Origin: Allobosea sp. CS1GBMeth4
GTDB taxonomy: Bacteria; Pseudomonadota; Alphaproteobacteria; Rhizobiales; Beijerinckiaceae
Length of the DNA stretch: 64,000 bases
NCBI RefSeq assembly: GCF_900185715.1
Contig: NZ_FYAS01000004.1
Location: 17,461-81,460, forward strand
Direction of reading: 5' to 3'
The notes beneath the pieces were generated by a model. That model was not told the origin of the DNA and did no database searches. It worked only from the letters and a program-made list of their open reading frames with translations. How positions within the stretch are numbered: the stretch's first letter is position 1; the number at the start of each line of letters is the position of its first letter. A program made the translations under genes and the position numbers. Below, one piece after another: positions 34,266-42,601 of this stretch.

Positions 34266-35588
34266 TCAGAACAGGCGCAGGACGCCCTGATCGGCCTGGT
34301 TGGCGAGCGAGAGCGCCGTCTGGGCGAGCTGCTGACGGGTCTGCAGCGCGAGCAGGGAGGCGGCCTCGGCGTTGACGTCGGCGTTGGTCAGGTTGTCGGC
34401 GCCGGTGGTCAGGACGCTCGCCATGTCCTTGGTGAAGTCCTGGCGGGTCTGGGCGACCGAGAGGTTGGCGCCGAAGGTCGAGGCGAGCGACTTCAGCGAG
34501 GTCAGCGCGCCGGTCAGGGACTTGGTCGCGGCTTCCAGATCGGAGTCGTTCTGGAAGTTGGTGGTGCCGGCGAGCTGGGTGTTGCCAGCCTTGACGATGC
34601 CGAGGTTGTCCGAGGTCAGCGAGGTGCCCTGGACGTCGAGCTTGGTCTGGTTCTTGCCGGTCTTCTCGTTGAAGACGATCGACAGGCGGTCGCCGCCGAG
34701 CAGGTTGATGCCGTTGAAGCCCGAATCCTTGGCGAGATCGTCGATCTTGCCGCGCAGATCGTTGTACTGGTCGATCAGGTTCGAGCGAACCGCGGAGGTG
34801 ATGCCCGAGGACGCAATGCCGGCGCCGGTACGATCCGCGGCGACGAAGCCGACAGCCGTGTTGGCGCCGCCGGTCTGCGCATCGGTGATCGCAGCCGCGC
34901 CGCTCGCCGCCGCCGAGCCGATACCAACCTGGAGGGCGTCGGAGCCGGTGCCCTTGACGTTCAGCTGGCCCTTCTCGTCGACGAAGGCGGTGGCGATGCC
35001 CGACTTGTTGATCTCGTTGACGAGATCGCGGACCGTCGCATTCGTGCCGTCGAACGAGGCTTCATAGGTCGTCGAACCGGCGACGATCGAGAGGCCGATG
35101 TTGACGTTGGCGGTCGCGAGACCGACGTTACCCGAGGTCGAGGCCGTCGCAGCGTTGTTGGCGGCGTTCGCATCGTCGTCGAGCAGCTTCTTGTCGAGGG
35201 CGATGTCCTTCAGGCTCTTGCTGGTGGCGACGACTTCCGCCTGGGTGGCGAGGGCCGTGCCGGCCTTGGTCGGCCTGTTCTGGGCCGCGTCGGCCTGGGC
35301 CTGCTTGAGTGTCGACTGCAGCGAGTTCACCAGCTTGGTGATGCCGTCGATGCCCTTGGAGGCGGCCTGGATGGTCTGGATGCCGTTCGAGATGCCGTCG
35401 AGCAGGCCAGTGAGCTGGCTCGAACGATCGTTCAGCGAGGCGGCGGTGAAGAAGTTGACCGGGTTGTCGATCGCGGAGTTGACGCGCTTGCCGGTCGCGA
35501 GGCGGTTCTGGATCGCCTGGGCCTGCGTCTGGGTCGACTGCAGCGACGACAGGTTGTTGCGGACGCCGGCGGAGAGAGAAACGGCCAT
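34266..35588 (-). CDS. fliC: Flagellin (copy 1)
   Basis: The 440-residue filament protein starts MAVSLSAGVRNNLSSLQST and ends LAQTALSLANQADQGVLRLF. It shares long near-identical D0/D1 blocks with copy 2 but has its own central domain. AGGAAGG precedes the ATG. It has its own terminator, so it is monocistronic. Two paralogues with different surface regions allow a mixed or switched filament. Confidence 0.94.
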   Translation of the reverse strand: MAVSLSAGVRNNLSSLQSTQTQAQAIQNRLATGKRVNSAIDNPVNFFTAASLNDRSSQLTGLLDGISNGIQTIQAASKGIDGITKLVNSLQSTLKQAQADAAQNRPTKAGTALATQAEVVATSKSLKDIALDKKLLDDDANAANNAATASTSGNVGLATANVNIGLSIVAGSTTYEASFDGTNATVRDLVNEINKSGIATAFVDEKGQLNVKGTGSDALQVGIGSAAASGAAAITDAQTGGANTAVGFVAADRTGAGIASSGITSAVRSNLIDQYNDLRGKIDDLAKDSGFNGINLLGGDRLSIVFNEKTGKNQTKLDVQGTSLTSDNLGIVKAGNTQLAGTTNFQNDSDLEAATKSLTGALTSLKSLASTFGANLSVAQTRQDFTKDMASVLTTGADNLTNADVNAEAASLLALQTRQQLAQTALSLANQADQGVLRLF

Positions 35589-35802
35589 TGTGAGATACCT
35601 TCCTGGTATGTTGCCTTCTGGCGTCGGACCGTTCTGGCCGCGACCCGTGGACCATCGGGTCCGATCTCGTAACAGCTGGTAAATTCGATCCGCCCAATTG
35701 CCTGCGATCCGGGCAAAGCCGGGGCGTGGTTAACGAGAGGTGACGGACCTCGCCTGAGCGGCCAGGCCCGACCGCCGCGGAACGAGACCAGGACAAGGAA
35801 AA

Positions 35803-35832
35803 GCCGCCGGCGGCGGTTCGTCGGCGGCGGCC
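35803..35832 (-). terminator. Possible terminator after the FlaG-like gene
   Basis: GC-rich self-complementary stretch (GCCGCC/GGCGGC units) followed on the minus strand by TTTTCC, starting about 40 bases past the stop at 35874. Because of the repetitive CCG units several hairpins are possible. The remaining gap 35589-35802 before flagellin copy 1 holds only its presumed promoter, with one GTTAAC. Confidence 0.4.
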
Positions 35833-35873
35833 GCAACGGGCGAGAGATGAAGACCGGCGCCGCAGCGCCCGGA

Positions 35874-36344
35874 TCAGGCGATGCGCTCGATCTCGTGCGT
35901 CGGCGCCGCAGCGGCTTCGCGATCGCGTTCGATCAGCTCGCGCGAGAGGGCGCGCAGCTTGAGCAGGGTCTCGTCGGGATATTGCTCGACCACCTCGCCG
36001 CTCTCGCGGTTGGTCTTGCGCAGCACGATGCTGCGCGTCTTCGGGTCGACCTCGAGCCGGCGGTCGATCACCTCGCGCAGGTCCTGCTGGCGGCGCCGTT
36101 CCTCGAAACGGCGCTGCTGCATCATCTCGTCCTGGGCGCTCTGCTGACGCTGCGCGTCAAAGCGGCGCTCCTCGGCGCGGGCGCGGATGTCGAGCTGGAC
36201 CGGCTCGCCGGCCGCGATCGAGCGCACCGTCTTCTCGGGGGCGAGCTCGACGGGTGCTGCGCCGTTCTGGACGGAGATATCGGTGCGGATCGTCGCCGGG
36301 ACGGCACCGGTGGCGAACGTCTTGGGTGTCGCGCCGAAATCCAT
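35874..36344 (-). CDS. FlaG-like flagellar protein
   Basis: The 156-residue protein has a C-terminal FlaG-type pattern: RRLEVDPKTRSIVLRKTNRESGEVVEQYPDETLLKLRALSREL, comparable to the FlaG segment with D-T-G-E-V-I-R-Q-I-P. The first 100 residues are charged and Arg/Gln-rich (probable coiled coil around residues 62-95). FlaG proteins influence filament length, but this one is far from the type members. The start at 36344 (MDFGATPKT) is chosen over 36362 because the extra six residues add nothing. It sits between flagellins and the flgI-flgJ-flgN unit. An AT-rich stretch (36410-36475) probably holds its promoter. Confidence 0.55.
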   Translation of the reverse strand: MDFGATPKTFATGAVPATIRTDISVQNGAAPVELAPEKTVRSIAAGEPVQLDIRARAEERRFDAQRQQSAQDEMMQQRRFEERRRQQDLREVIDRRLEVDPKTRSIVLRKTNRESGEVVEQYPDETLLKLRALSRELIERDREAAAAPTHEIERIA

Positions 36345-36584
36345 TCTGGACTCCTCTCGCAAGGCGGACTTCTTCCAAGAGCGAGACGATGCGGCAGAGA
36401 GTTGAATCTGCCGTTAGGGAAATTGGTAAATTTCTATGAATTCAGCGCATATTCTCTGATGCGATAGAGTTAATGTGCGGTCGGCCGAGTCATGGTCCAG
36501 ATTAACGCTGTCGTCGCTCGCTTCCGGCGTCTGTTCGACTGGCCCGTCGGCAATCTGAGGCCGCCGCTCCGGCCATCGTGACTC

Positions 36585-37073
36585 TTACAGGCTCTTCGAA
36601 ATCACCAATGGCCCGGCGTTCGGCCGGGCGAAGACTCCGGCGCCGACCGAGGCCGTCGGTCCATAGCCCGGCGCCCTGTTCTGCCGGTTGGTGTCGGTGG
36701 CGAGGTCGCGCATGATCGATTCCGAGATCGCGCGCGCGGTCGCCAGCACGGTCTGGTTCAGGTCGATCAGATCCTGGAAGGCGAGATGGGCGCTCTTGAG
36801 GCGCTTGACCCTTTCTGGCGCAAAGCGGGCGAGCGCCACCGCGTTCAGCTTGATCTGCTCGACGCCCTTCATATAGCTGCCGGCGAGCTCGGCCTTGCGC
36901 GCCTCGCGCTCCATCGCGTCCTTGAGCCGCCCCGCCTTGACCAGCCCGGTCTCCTCGCCGACGACATGGGAGAGGGCGCCGAGGGTCTCCAGCACCGCCT
37001 CGATCAACTGCTCGGCCTCGACCGCGCTGGAGACGCGCGGGCGCTCGTCGACGACGCGCAGGCGGTCAGACAT
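36585..37073 (-). CDS. flgN: FlgN-like flagellar chaperone
   Basis: The 162-residue helical protein has the FlgN-like pattern: EAEQLIEAVLETLGALSHVVGEETGLVKAGRLKDAME and a C-terminal segment with LNQTVLATARAISESIMRDLA. FlgN chaperones the hook-associated proteins FlgK and FlgL, both encoded here. Its start overlaps the flgJ stop by 8 bases, so flgI-flgJ-flgN form one operon. The call rests on pattern and position, as FlgN proteins are weakly conserved. Confidence 0.75.
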   Translation of the reverse strand: MSDRLRVVDERPRVSSAVEAEQLIEAVLETLGALSHVVGEETGLVKAGRLKDAMEREARKAELAGSYMKGVEQIKLNAVALARFAPERVKRLKSAHLAFQDLIDLNQTVLATARAISESIMRDLATDTNRQNRAPGYGPTASVGAGVFARPNAGPLVISKSL

Positions 37074-37422
37074 TGCCGGCTCCCGCCGACTTGCCGGCCG
37101 CGGCCTGGACCTGGATCAGGTCGCGCATGATCTGGTCGGACAGGCCGACGCCGCCGGCCCGCTGCAGCTGCCTGGCGTACTCCTGGGACAGCATCGAGCG
37201 CCAGACGTCGCCGCCCGTGCCGTTCTCGCCGAGCGGCCCCTCGGTCCCGTTCGAGCTCATCATGGTCTGCGTGAAGTTCTCGAGGAAGACGGCCTCGAAA
37301 TCGTCGGCGGTCTTCTTCGCCTTGCCGTTCTGCGCGCTGAGGGCGTCGGCGATGCCGCCGGCGAGATTGACGGCGGCGCCGATGGCGAGCTTGGCGGCGG
37401 GGGCGGCGAGGAGGGCACTCAT
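37066..37422 (-). CDS. flgJ: Rod-capping protein FlgJ, short form
   Basis: The 118-residue protein corresponds to the N-terminal rod-binding domain of FlgJ: KTADDFEAVFLENFTQTMMSS, GGDVWRSMLSQEYARQLQRAGGVGLSDQIMRDLI. The muramidase domain of the enterobacterial protein is absent, as usual in alphaproteobacteria, so another enzyme must open the peptidoglycan. The start at 37422 overlaps the flgI stop by one base, and the end overlaps flgN by 8 bases. Confidence 0.9.
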   Translation of the reverse strand: MSALLAAPAAKLAIGAAVNLAGGIADALSAQNGKAKKTADDFEAVFLENFTQTMMSSNGTEGPLGENGTGGDVWRSMLSQEYARQLQRAGGVGLSDQIMRDLIQVQAAAGKSAGAGNV

Positions 37423-38672
37423 TACATCACCTCGATGTCGGCTTGCAGCGCGCCGGCTGCCTTGATGGCCTGCAGAATGGAGAGCATGTCGCGCGGGCCG
37501 ATGCCGAGGGCGTTCAACCCGTCGACCAGCTCGCGGAGGGTCACGCTCTCCCTGACCAGGGCGAGCTTGTTGGTGCCCTCGGTGTCGACCTTCACGTTGC
37601 TGCGGGGGACGACGACGGTCCGGCCGTTGCCGAACTCGTTGGGCTGGCTGACCTGCGGTTCCTCCGAGATCGTCACCGTCAGGTTGCCCTGGGCGACGGC
37701 GACGGTCGAGACGCGGACGTCCTTGCCCATGACGATGATGCCGGAGCGTTCGTCGATGATGACGCGGGCGCCCTGATCGGGCTCGACCCGAAGCTGCTCG
37801 ATATCGGTCAGCAGGCGGATCATGTTGCCCTGGAAGCGCGGCGGGATCTGCAGCGCCACGGTCGAGGGGTCGGTCGGCTCGGCCGAGTCGCCGCCGATGA
37901 AGTCGTTGATCGCGGCGGCGATGCGGCGGGCCGTGGTGAGGTCGGGGTTGCGCAGCGACAGGCGCAGCGTCTTCAGCTTGTTGAGGGCGAAATCGATCTC
38001 GCGCTCGACCAGGCCGCCATTGGCGATGCGCCCGACGGTCGGGACGCCGCGGGTGATCTTGGCGGCCTCGGCCTCGGCCGAGAAGCCGGCGATCGCCACC
38101 GGGCCCTGCGACACCGCATAGACTTCGCCGTCGGCGCCGAGGAGAGGGGTCGCCAGCAGCGTGCCACCCTGCAGCGACTTGGCGTCGCCGAGGGCCGAGA
38201 CGGTGACGTCGAGCCGGGTGCCCTGGGTGGCGAAGGGCGGCAGGTTCGCCGTCACCATCACCGCGGCGACGTTGGCGGTGCGCATGCTGGCGCCGCGGGT
38301 GTTGACGCCGAGGCGCTCCAGCATCGCCTGCAGCGACTGTTTGGTGAAGGGCGCGTTGTTCAGCGTGTCGCCGGTGCCGTTGAGGCCGACGACGATGCCG
38401 TAGCCGAGGATCTGGTTGGAGCGCACGCCCTCGACCGAGGCGAGATCCTTGATGCGCGAGAGCGCGGTGCCCATGCCGCCGCTGCCGGCGAAGGCGCTGC
38501 GCGAGACGCCGGCCTCGGCCGCGCCGCTGCGGGGCTGGCCGCTGCCGCCATTGCCGTTGCCGCCGCGGCCCTGCGGAGCCGCCGGGCCGAGATCGGCCGC
38601 CATGGCGGCGCCGGCCAGCAGCAGCGCTGCGAGCGGCGTCAGCAGATGGCGGAGGCGAAGGTGGCGAAGCAT
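37422..38672 (-). CDS. flgI: Flagellar P-ring protein FlgI
   Basis: The 416-residue protein has a Sec signal (LRHLLTPLAALLLAGAAMA) and then FlgI motifs: RIKDLASVEGVRSNQILGYGIVVGLNGTGD, and near the end RESVTLRELVDGLNALGIGPRDMLSILQAIKAAGAL. It forms the periplasmic P-ring. Between the signal and the first motif is an unusual Gly/Asn/Arg-rich linker (GRGGNGNGGSG, about residues 35-50), which makes it longer than the usual 370. The start at 38672 is favoured over 38702. A sigma-54 type element lies 36 bases upstream. Confidence 0.93.
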   Translation of the reverse strand: MLRHLRLRHLLTPLAALLLAGAAMAADLGPAAPQGRGGNGNGGSGQPRSGAAEAGVSRSAFAGSGGMGTALSRIKDLASVEGVRSNQILGYGIVVGLNGTGDTLNNAPFTKQSLQAMLERLGVNTRGASMRTANVAAVMVTANLPPFATQGTRLDVTVSALGDAKSLQGGTLLATPLLGADGEVYAVSQGPVAIAGFSAEAEAAKITRGVPTVGRIANGGLVEREIDFALNKLKTLRLSLRNPDLTTARRIAAAINDFIGGDSAEPTDPSTVALQIPPRFQGNMIRLLTDIEQLRVEPDQGARVIIDERSGIIVMGKDVRVSTVAVAQGNLTVTISEEPQVSQPNEFGNGRTVVVPRSNVKVDTEGTNKLALVRESVTLRELVDGLNALGIGPRDMLSILQAIKAAGALQADIEVM

Positions 38673-38707
38673 GAAGCACCGGGACGGATGTGACGTCGTC
38701 AACCCGT

Positions 38708-38723
38708 TGCGAAGAGCATGCCA
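38708..38723 (-). promoter_or_regulatory. Sigma-54 type promoter of flgI
   Basis: On the minus strand TGGCAT, five bases, TCGCA: GG and GC are 10 bases apart and nine of eleven positions fit TGGCAC-N5-TTGCA. It would give a leader of about 25 bases before the flgI ATG. The gap 38673-38927 also holds an AT-rich stretch (38745-38765) and a CtrA-like box. Confidence 0.55.
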
Positions 38724-38838
38724 ATTGGAGAGAAAGCGAAAGCGCTTTTTAATCAGTATTTTAGGGATGTGTGGCCTGATCGGGCAGGGTGAGGCGGCCG
38801 GCGCAAAGCTGCCGCCCCCGGCAAATCCTGCCGGGCGG

Positions 38839-38853
38839 TTTACCGGTCGTTAA
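38839..38853 (+). promoter_or_regulatory. CtrA-like box before fliX
   Basis: TTTA, seven bases, TTAA (followed by CC), one mismatch from TTAA-N7-TTAA. It is 74 bases before the fliX ATG. A second, poorer TTAA (38749-38752) lies further upstream. In Caulobacter fliX is an early, CtrA-controlled gene divergent from flgI, which is the same layout. Confidence 0.45.
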
Positions 38854-38927
38854 CCACGTTGCCGGCACAAGGAAGCGGGTCGGCCAGCGTCCGTTCAGCG
38901 CCTTCGGGCAGACCTTGCGAGAGCGTG

Positions 38928-39335
38928 ATGATCCGCATCGACCAGCGCAGTCCCGTCAGTTCGACCAGCCCGGCCAGGCGGAGCGGGGCGACGAGCGGCG
39001 CGAGCTTCCGCCTTCCGACCCGCGAGACCGCCACGGCGGCGCAAAGCGGGGCGGTCAGCCATGCAGGCTCGCTCGACGGGCTGCTGGCCGTGCAGGCCGA
39101 GGAGGACGGGCAGGAGCGCAAGCGACGCCAGGCGCGGCGCGGCCACGACCTGCTCGACGGGCTCGACCGGCTCAAGGCCGCGCTGCTGGCCGGGCGCGTC
39201 CAGGTCTCCGAACTGGAGCGGCTGAAGGCGGCGCTGTCGGCACGCCGCGAGACGACGGACGATCCGCGCCTCGACGAGGTGCTCGCCCATATCGAGCTGC
39301 GCGCCGCGGTGGAGCTGGCGAAGCTCGGACGCTGA
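38928..39335 (+). CDS. fliX: Flagellar assembly regulator FliX
   Basis: The 135-residue protein starts MIRIDQRSPVSSTSPARR and has the FliX pattern: GSLDGLLAVQAEEDGQERKRR, HDLLDGLDRLKAALLAGR and LDEVLAHIELRAAVELAKLG. FliX couples early basal-body assembly to the sigma-54 activator FlbD in Caulobacter. Its presence supports the sigma-54 promoters seen here; flbD itself is not in the window. The ATG at 38928 gives the family N-terminus. It is divergent from flgI. Confidence 0.88.
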   Translation: MIRIDQRSPVSSTSPARRSGATSGASFRLPTRETATAAQSGAVSHAGSLDGLLAVQAEEDGQERKRRQARRGHDLLDGLDRLKAALLAGRVQVSELERLKAALSARRETTDDPRLDEVLAHIELRAAVELAKLGR

Positions 39336-39376
39336 TCGAGCGGGCCCACGGAGCCGCGTTGTCTTGCCGGGGCAGG

Positions 39377-39922
39377 TCAGCGGATGAACTGATCCGCGAA
39401 CTCGGGGCCGAGCCCGTTCTGCGCGTAATGCGCCCGGCATTTGTCGAGCCGGGTGAAGACGTCGTCGTAGCCGAGACATTTGCCGTCCGGGTCGACATAG
39501 ATCATCGCGCCGTTGACCTGGAACATGGTGATCATCTCCTCGACGTCGGGATCGACCACCAGAGTATGGGTCTCGCCGGGCGCCTCGTAGACATAGGCGC
39601 CTTCGGTCGCGACCCAGTCATGTTCGAGATAGCGCCACTTGCCCTTCAGTACATAGCCGTGCACGGGCTGCGGGTGGCGATGGCGCGAGAGCACGCCGGC
39701 GCGGCGCACGCGCAGCAGGTTCATCCAGTAGCCGCGCGTCACCGAGAGGCACAGGGGCCGGAACCAGACATTGTCGTCGACCGGCACCCAGACGCGCTCG
39801 TCCTCGGGGATGACGTTCGGGACGATCAGCTCGGGCGGGGAATCCTTCGGCTGCGGATGCCGGTAGGGAGTCCAGCGTTCTTCGGCGCTGAGCTGGGCGG
39901 AAACCGGGCTGACCTTGTTCAT
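39377..39922 (-). CDS. Cupin protein, 2,4'-dihydroxyacetophenone dioxygenase-like
   Basis: The 181-residue protein has one cupin domain with metal-ligand motif HRHPQPVHGYVLKGKWRYLEHDW and the second motif YEAPGETHTLVV. PYRHPQPKDSPPELIVP at the N-terminus and the layout match the dihydroxyacetophenone dioxygenase-like group, which cleave C-C bonds with oxygen and iron. The real substrate is open. The SDR gene upstream on the same strand (98 bases) may act in the same pathway. Confidence 0.75.
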   Translation of the reverse strand: MNKVSPVSAQLSAEERWTPYRHPQPKDSPPELIVPNVIPEDERVWVPVDDNVWFRPLCLSVTRGYWMNLLRVRRAGVLSRHRHPQPVHGYVLKGKWRYLEHDWVATEGAYVYEAPGETHTLVVDPDVEEMITMFQVNGAMIYVDPDGKCLGYDDVFTRLDKCRAHYAQNGLGPEFADQFIR

Positions 39923-40020
39923 CGACGTTCCTCCGCTTGATCTCTTGATTCAGCCGGCTTGGCGAGCGATTCAGGAAACGCCGCCATGCCGCTGATGTTT
40001 ATGGTCTTTCCTGCCCGTCG

Positions 40021-40737
40021 TCACACGGCGAGATAGCCGCCGTCGACGGGCAGGACCGTGCCGGTGACGAAGCGGGCGGAATCCGAGAGCAGGAACAGGA
40101 CGGCGCCGCCGACATCGGCCGGCTCGCCCCAGCGATTCATCGGTGTGCGCGACAGGATCGGCGCCGAGCGTGCGGGATCCTCGACGAGCGGGCGCGTCAG
40201 CTCGGTCGCGATCCAGCCGGGGGCGACCGCGTTGACGCGGATGCCGTCCTGCGCCCAGGCGGCGGCGAGCGACTTGGTCAACTGCCCGACGCCGCCCTTG
40301 GAGGCGGCGTAGCCCGGCGCGTAGGCCGAGCCGTGGAAGGTGAGCATCGAGGCGGTGTTGACGATCGCGCCCTTGGCGCGCGCCAGCTTCTCCTTCGCCG
40401 CCAGGCACATGCGCATCGTGCCGGTCAGGTTGACCTCGAGGGTGAGCCGGAAGGCCTCGATCTCGAACTCCTTGCCGCCGCGCTGGATCATGCCGGCGCA
40501 GTTGACCAGCGCGTCGATGCGCTCGCAGCCGGCCACGATCGCCGCCACCTGCGCGTCGCTGGTGACGTCGAGCCTGTCATGGCGGATCGCGGCATGGGCG
40601 GGCGTCGCCGCGACCTCGTCCCGCGTGAGGCCGGTGGCGAGGACCCGGTAGCCGGCTTGCGCGAGCGCGAGCGCCGCGCCGGCGCCGATGCCGCGGGTGC
40701 CGCCGGTGACGATGGCGAAGGGAGGCGAGGCTGTCAT
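40021..40737 (-). CDS. SDR-family oxidoreductase (classical)
   Basis: The 238-residue protein has TGGTRGIG (residues 11-18), LVNCAGMI, the catalytic Ser in NTASMLTFHGS, YAASKGG with catalytic Tyr and Lys, PGWIATE and the C-terminal FVTGTVLPVDGGYLAV. All catalytic residues are in place, in contrast to the SDR at 14157-14936. It resembles sugar-acid and acyl dehydrogenases (FabG/KduD type), so it likely reduces or oxidises an alcohol with NAD(P). The cupin gene follows. Confidence 0.88.
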   Translation of the reverse strand: MTASPPFAIVTGGTRGIGAGAALALAQAGYRVLATGLTRDEVAATPAHAAIRHDRLDVTSDAQVAAIVAGCERIDALVNCAGMIQRGGKEFEIEAFRLTLEVNLTGTMRMCLAAKEKLARAKGAIVNTASMLTFHGSAYAPGYAASKGGVGQLTKSLAAAWAQDGIRVNAVAPGWIATELTRPLVEDPARSAPILSRTPMNRWGEPADVGGAVLFLLSDSARFVTGTVLPVDGGYLAV

Positions 40738-40952
40738 GGCGCCAATCTAAAACGGTTCGCAAGCTTGCCAACTGCGCCTGAAGCCGGGGCGCTCTGCGTC
40801 GGCGCGCCCGAGCCGCATCGTGCGGCCGCTGCTCCTTGCCCAAAAGGCCCGCTTCCCCCTTTGGACGGAACCCGCTAGGAAGCGCGCGGGCCGGCGGCGG
40901 TGCTCCCGCCGCACCGGATCGTTCAGTCTGACCAGAGCAGGGGTCGCATCAC

Positions 40953-42167
40953 ATGAGCAAGATCAAGGTCGCCAACCCGATCGTCGACATGGACGGCGAC
41001 GAGATGACCCGCATCATCTGGCAGCATATCAAAGACAAGCTGATCTTCCCCTATCTCGACCTCGAGCTCGACTATTTCGACCTCTCGGTCGAGAACCGCG
41101 ACAAGACCAACGACCAGGTCACGATCGACGCCGCCAACGCCACCAAGAAGCACGGCGTCGCGGTGAAGTGCGCCACCATCACGCCGGACGAGGCGCGCGT
41201 GAAGGAGTTCAACCTGAAGGAGATGTGGAAGAGCCCGAACGGGACGATCCGCAACATCCTCGGCGGCGTGATCTTCCGCGAGCCGATCATCTGCCGCAAT
41301 GTGCCGAGATTGGTCCCCGGCTGGACCCAGCCGATCGTCGTCGGCCGTCATGCCTTCGGCGACCAGTACCGCGCCACCGACTTCAAGTTCCCCGGCAAGG
41401 GCACGCTGACGATCAAGTTCGTCGGCGAGGACGGCCAGGTGATCGAGAAGGAGGTGTTCAAGGCGCCGGCCTCGGGCGTCGCCATGGCGATGTACAATCT
41501 CGACGAGTCGATCCGCGACTTCGCCCGCGCCTCGCTGAATTACGGCCTGATCCGCAAATACCCGGTCTATCTCTCGACCAAGAACACCATCCTCAAGGCC
41601 TATGACGGCCGCTTCAAGGACATCTTCCAGGAGGTCTACGAGGCCGAGTTCAAGGCGGAGTTCGACAAGCTCGGCATCACCTACGAGCACCGCCTGATCG
41701 ACGACATGGTCGCCTCGGCGCTGAAATGGTCGGGCGGCTATGTCTGGGCCTGCAAGAACTATGACGGCGACGTGCAGTCCGACACGGTGGCGCAGGGCTT
41801 CGGCTCGCTCGGCCTGATGACCTCGGTGCTGATGACGCCCGACGGCAAGACCGTCGAGGCCGAGGCCGCTCACGGCACGGTGACCCGTCACTACCGCGAG
41901 CACCAGAAGGGCAAGGAGACCTCGACCAACTCGATCGCCTCGATCTTCGCCTGGACGCGCGGCCTGTCGCATCGCGCCAAGCTCGACGACAACCAGGCCC
42001 TGGCCAATTTCGCCAAGCTGCTCGAGAAGGTCACGGTCGACACCGTCGAGGCCGGCGACATGACCAAGGACCTCGCCCTGCTGGTCGGCCCCGACCAGAA
42101 GTTCCTCTCGACCACCGGCTTCCTCGACAAGGTCAGCGACAATCTGCGCAAGGCGATGGCCGCGTAA
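40953..42167 (+). CDS. icd: NADP-dependent isocitrate dehydrogenase
   Basis: The 404-residue enzyme oxidises isocitrate to 2-oxoglutarate in the TCA cycle, producing NADPH. It starts [23 protein letters not shown], the signature of the eukaryote-like type II NADP-dependent form found in alphaproteobacteria. The substrate motif [13 protein letters not shown] and the metal-binding DDMVA with the NADP loop [17 protein letters not shown] are intact. Monocistronic with a clear terminator 27 bases after the stop. Confidence 0.97.
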   Translation: MSKIKVANPIVDMDGDEMTRIIWQHIKDKLIFPYLDLELDYFDLSVENRDKTNDQVTIDAANATKKHGVAVKCATITPDEARVKEFNLKEMWKSPNGTIRNILGGVIFREPIICRNVPRLVPGWTQPIVVGRHAFGDQYRATDFKFPGKGTLTIKFVGEDGQVIEKEVFKAPASGVAMAMYNLDESIRDFARASLNYGLIRKYPVYLSTKNTILKAYDGRFKDIFQEVYEAEFKAEFDKLGITYEHRLIDDMVASALKWSGGYVWACKNYDGDVQSDTVAQGFGSLGLMTSVLMTPDGKTVEAEAAHGTVTRHYREHQKGKETSTNSIASIFAWTRGLSHRAKLDDNQALANFAKLLEKVTVDTVEAGDMTKDLALLVGPDQKFLSTTGFLDKVSDNLRKAMAA

Positions 42168-42193
42168 GCGGTCGAAGCCTCGTTCGGAACGGA

Positions 42194-42222
42194 GAGCCCG
42201 GCCTCGCGGTCGGGCTCTTTTT
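42194..42222 (+). terminator. Terminator of icd
   Basis: Arms GAGCCCG and CGGGCTC around a 10-base loop, followed by TTTTT. A standard intrinsic terminator. Confidence 0.88.
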
Positions 42223-42327
42223 GCGTGGATGATGGCTGCCGGCCGCCGGGACGAGCGAGAGCCGCTGCACGCCTCTACTTCCGGTTGATCGCAGGTGCTA
42301 GTGTCCCCCCGGACTGGGAGAGAGCAA

Positions 42328-42576
42328 ATGACACGCCTTGGCATTTCTGGAATCGCGCTTTCGTTGCTCCTGATCGTCGAGCCGGCGGCCGCACAGCAGG
42401 TTTACAGCCGAGAACCTGCCAAAGGTCAGATCCGGAGCGGCCAGAAAGTGCTGGTCGACGATGGCCGCTGCCCGCGAGGGCAAATTCTCGAGGTGACCGG
42501 CGGCACCAATCCAGGACTCAGCGGACAGCATGGACGATCGACAGAGCGCCAACGCCGTTGCATTCCTCGCATGTGA
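42328..42576 (+). CDS. Small exported protein, DUF6719-like
   Basis: The 82-residue protein has a signal peptide (MTRLGISGIALSLLLIVEPAAAQQ) and a short mature part VLVDDGRCPRGQILEVTGG, ending with RQRRCIP. Two Cys residues could form a disulfide. The VLVDDG-C-P-GQI-EVTGG pattern recalls the DUF6719 family, from memory. GGAGAG precedes the ATG at 42328. Function unknown. It opens a lower-GC two-gene block. Confidence 0.65.
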   Translation: MTRLGISGIALSLLLIVEPAAAQQVYSREPAKGQIRSGQKVLVDDGRCPRGQILEVTGGTNPGLSGQHGRSTERQRRCIPRM

Positions 42577-42601
42577 GGTTGAACAGCCGAGGAGCGCGTC
42601 G

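Noticed and set aside
35589..35873. Sigma-54 or CtrA site before flagellin copy 1
   Set aside because: No GG-N10-GC in the right direction and only one TTAA was found.
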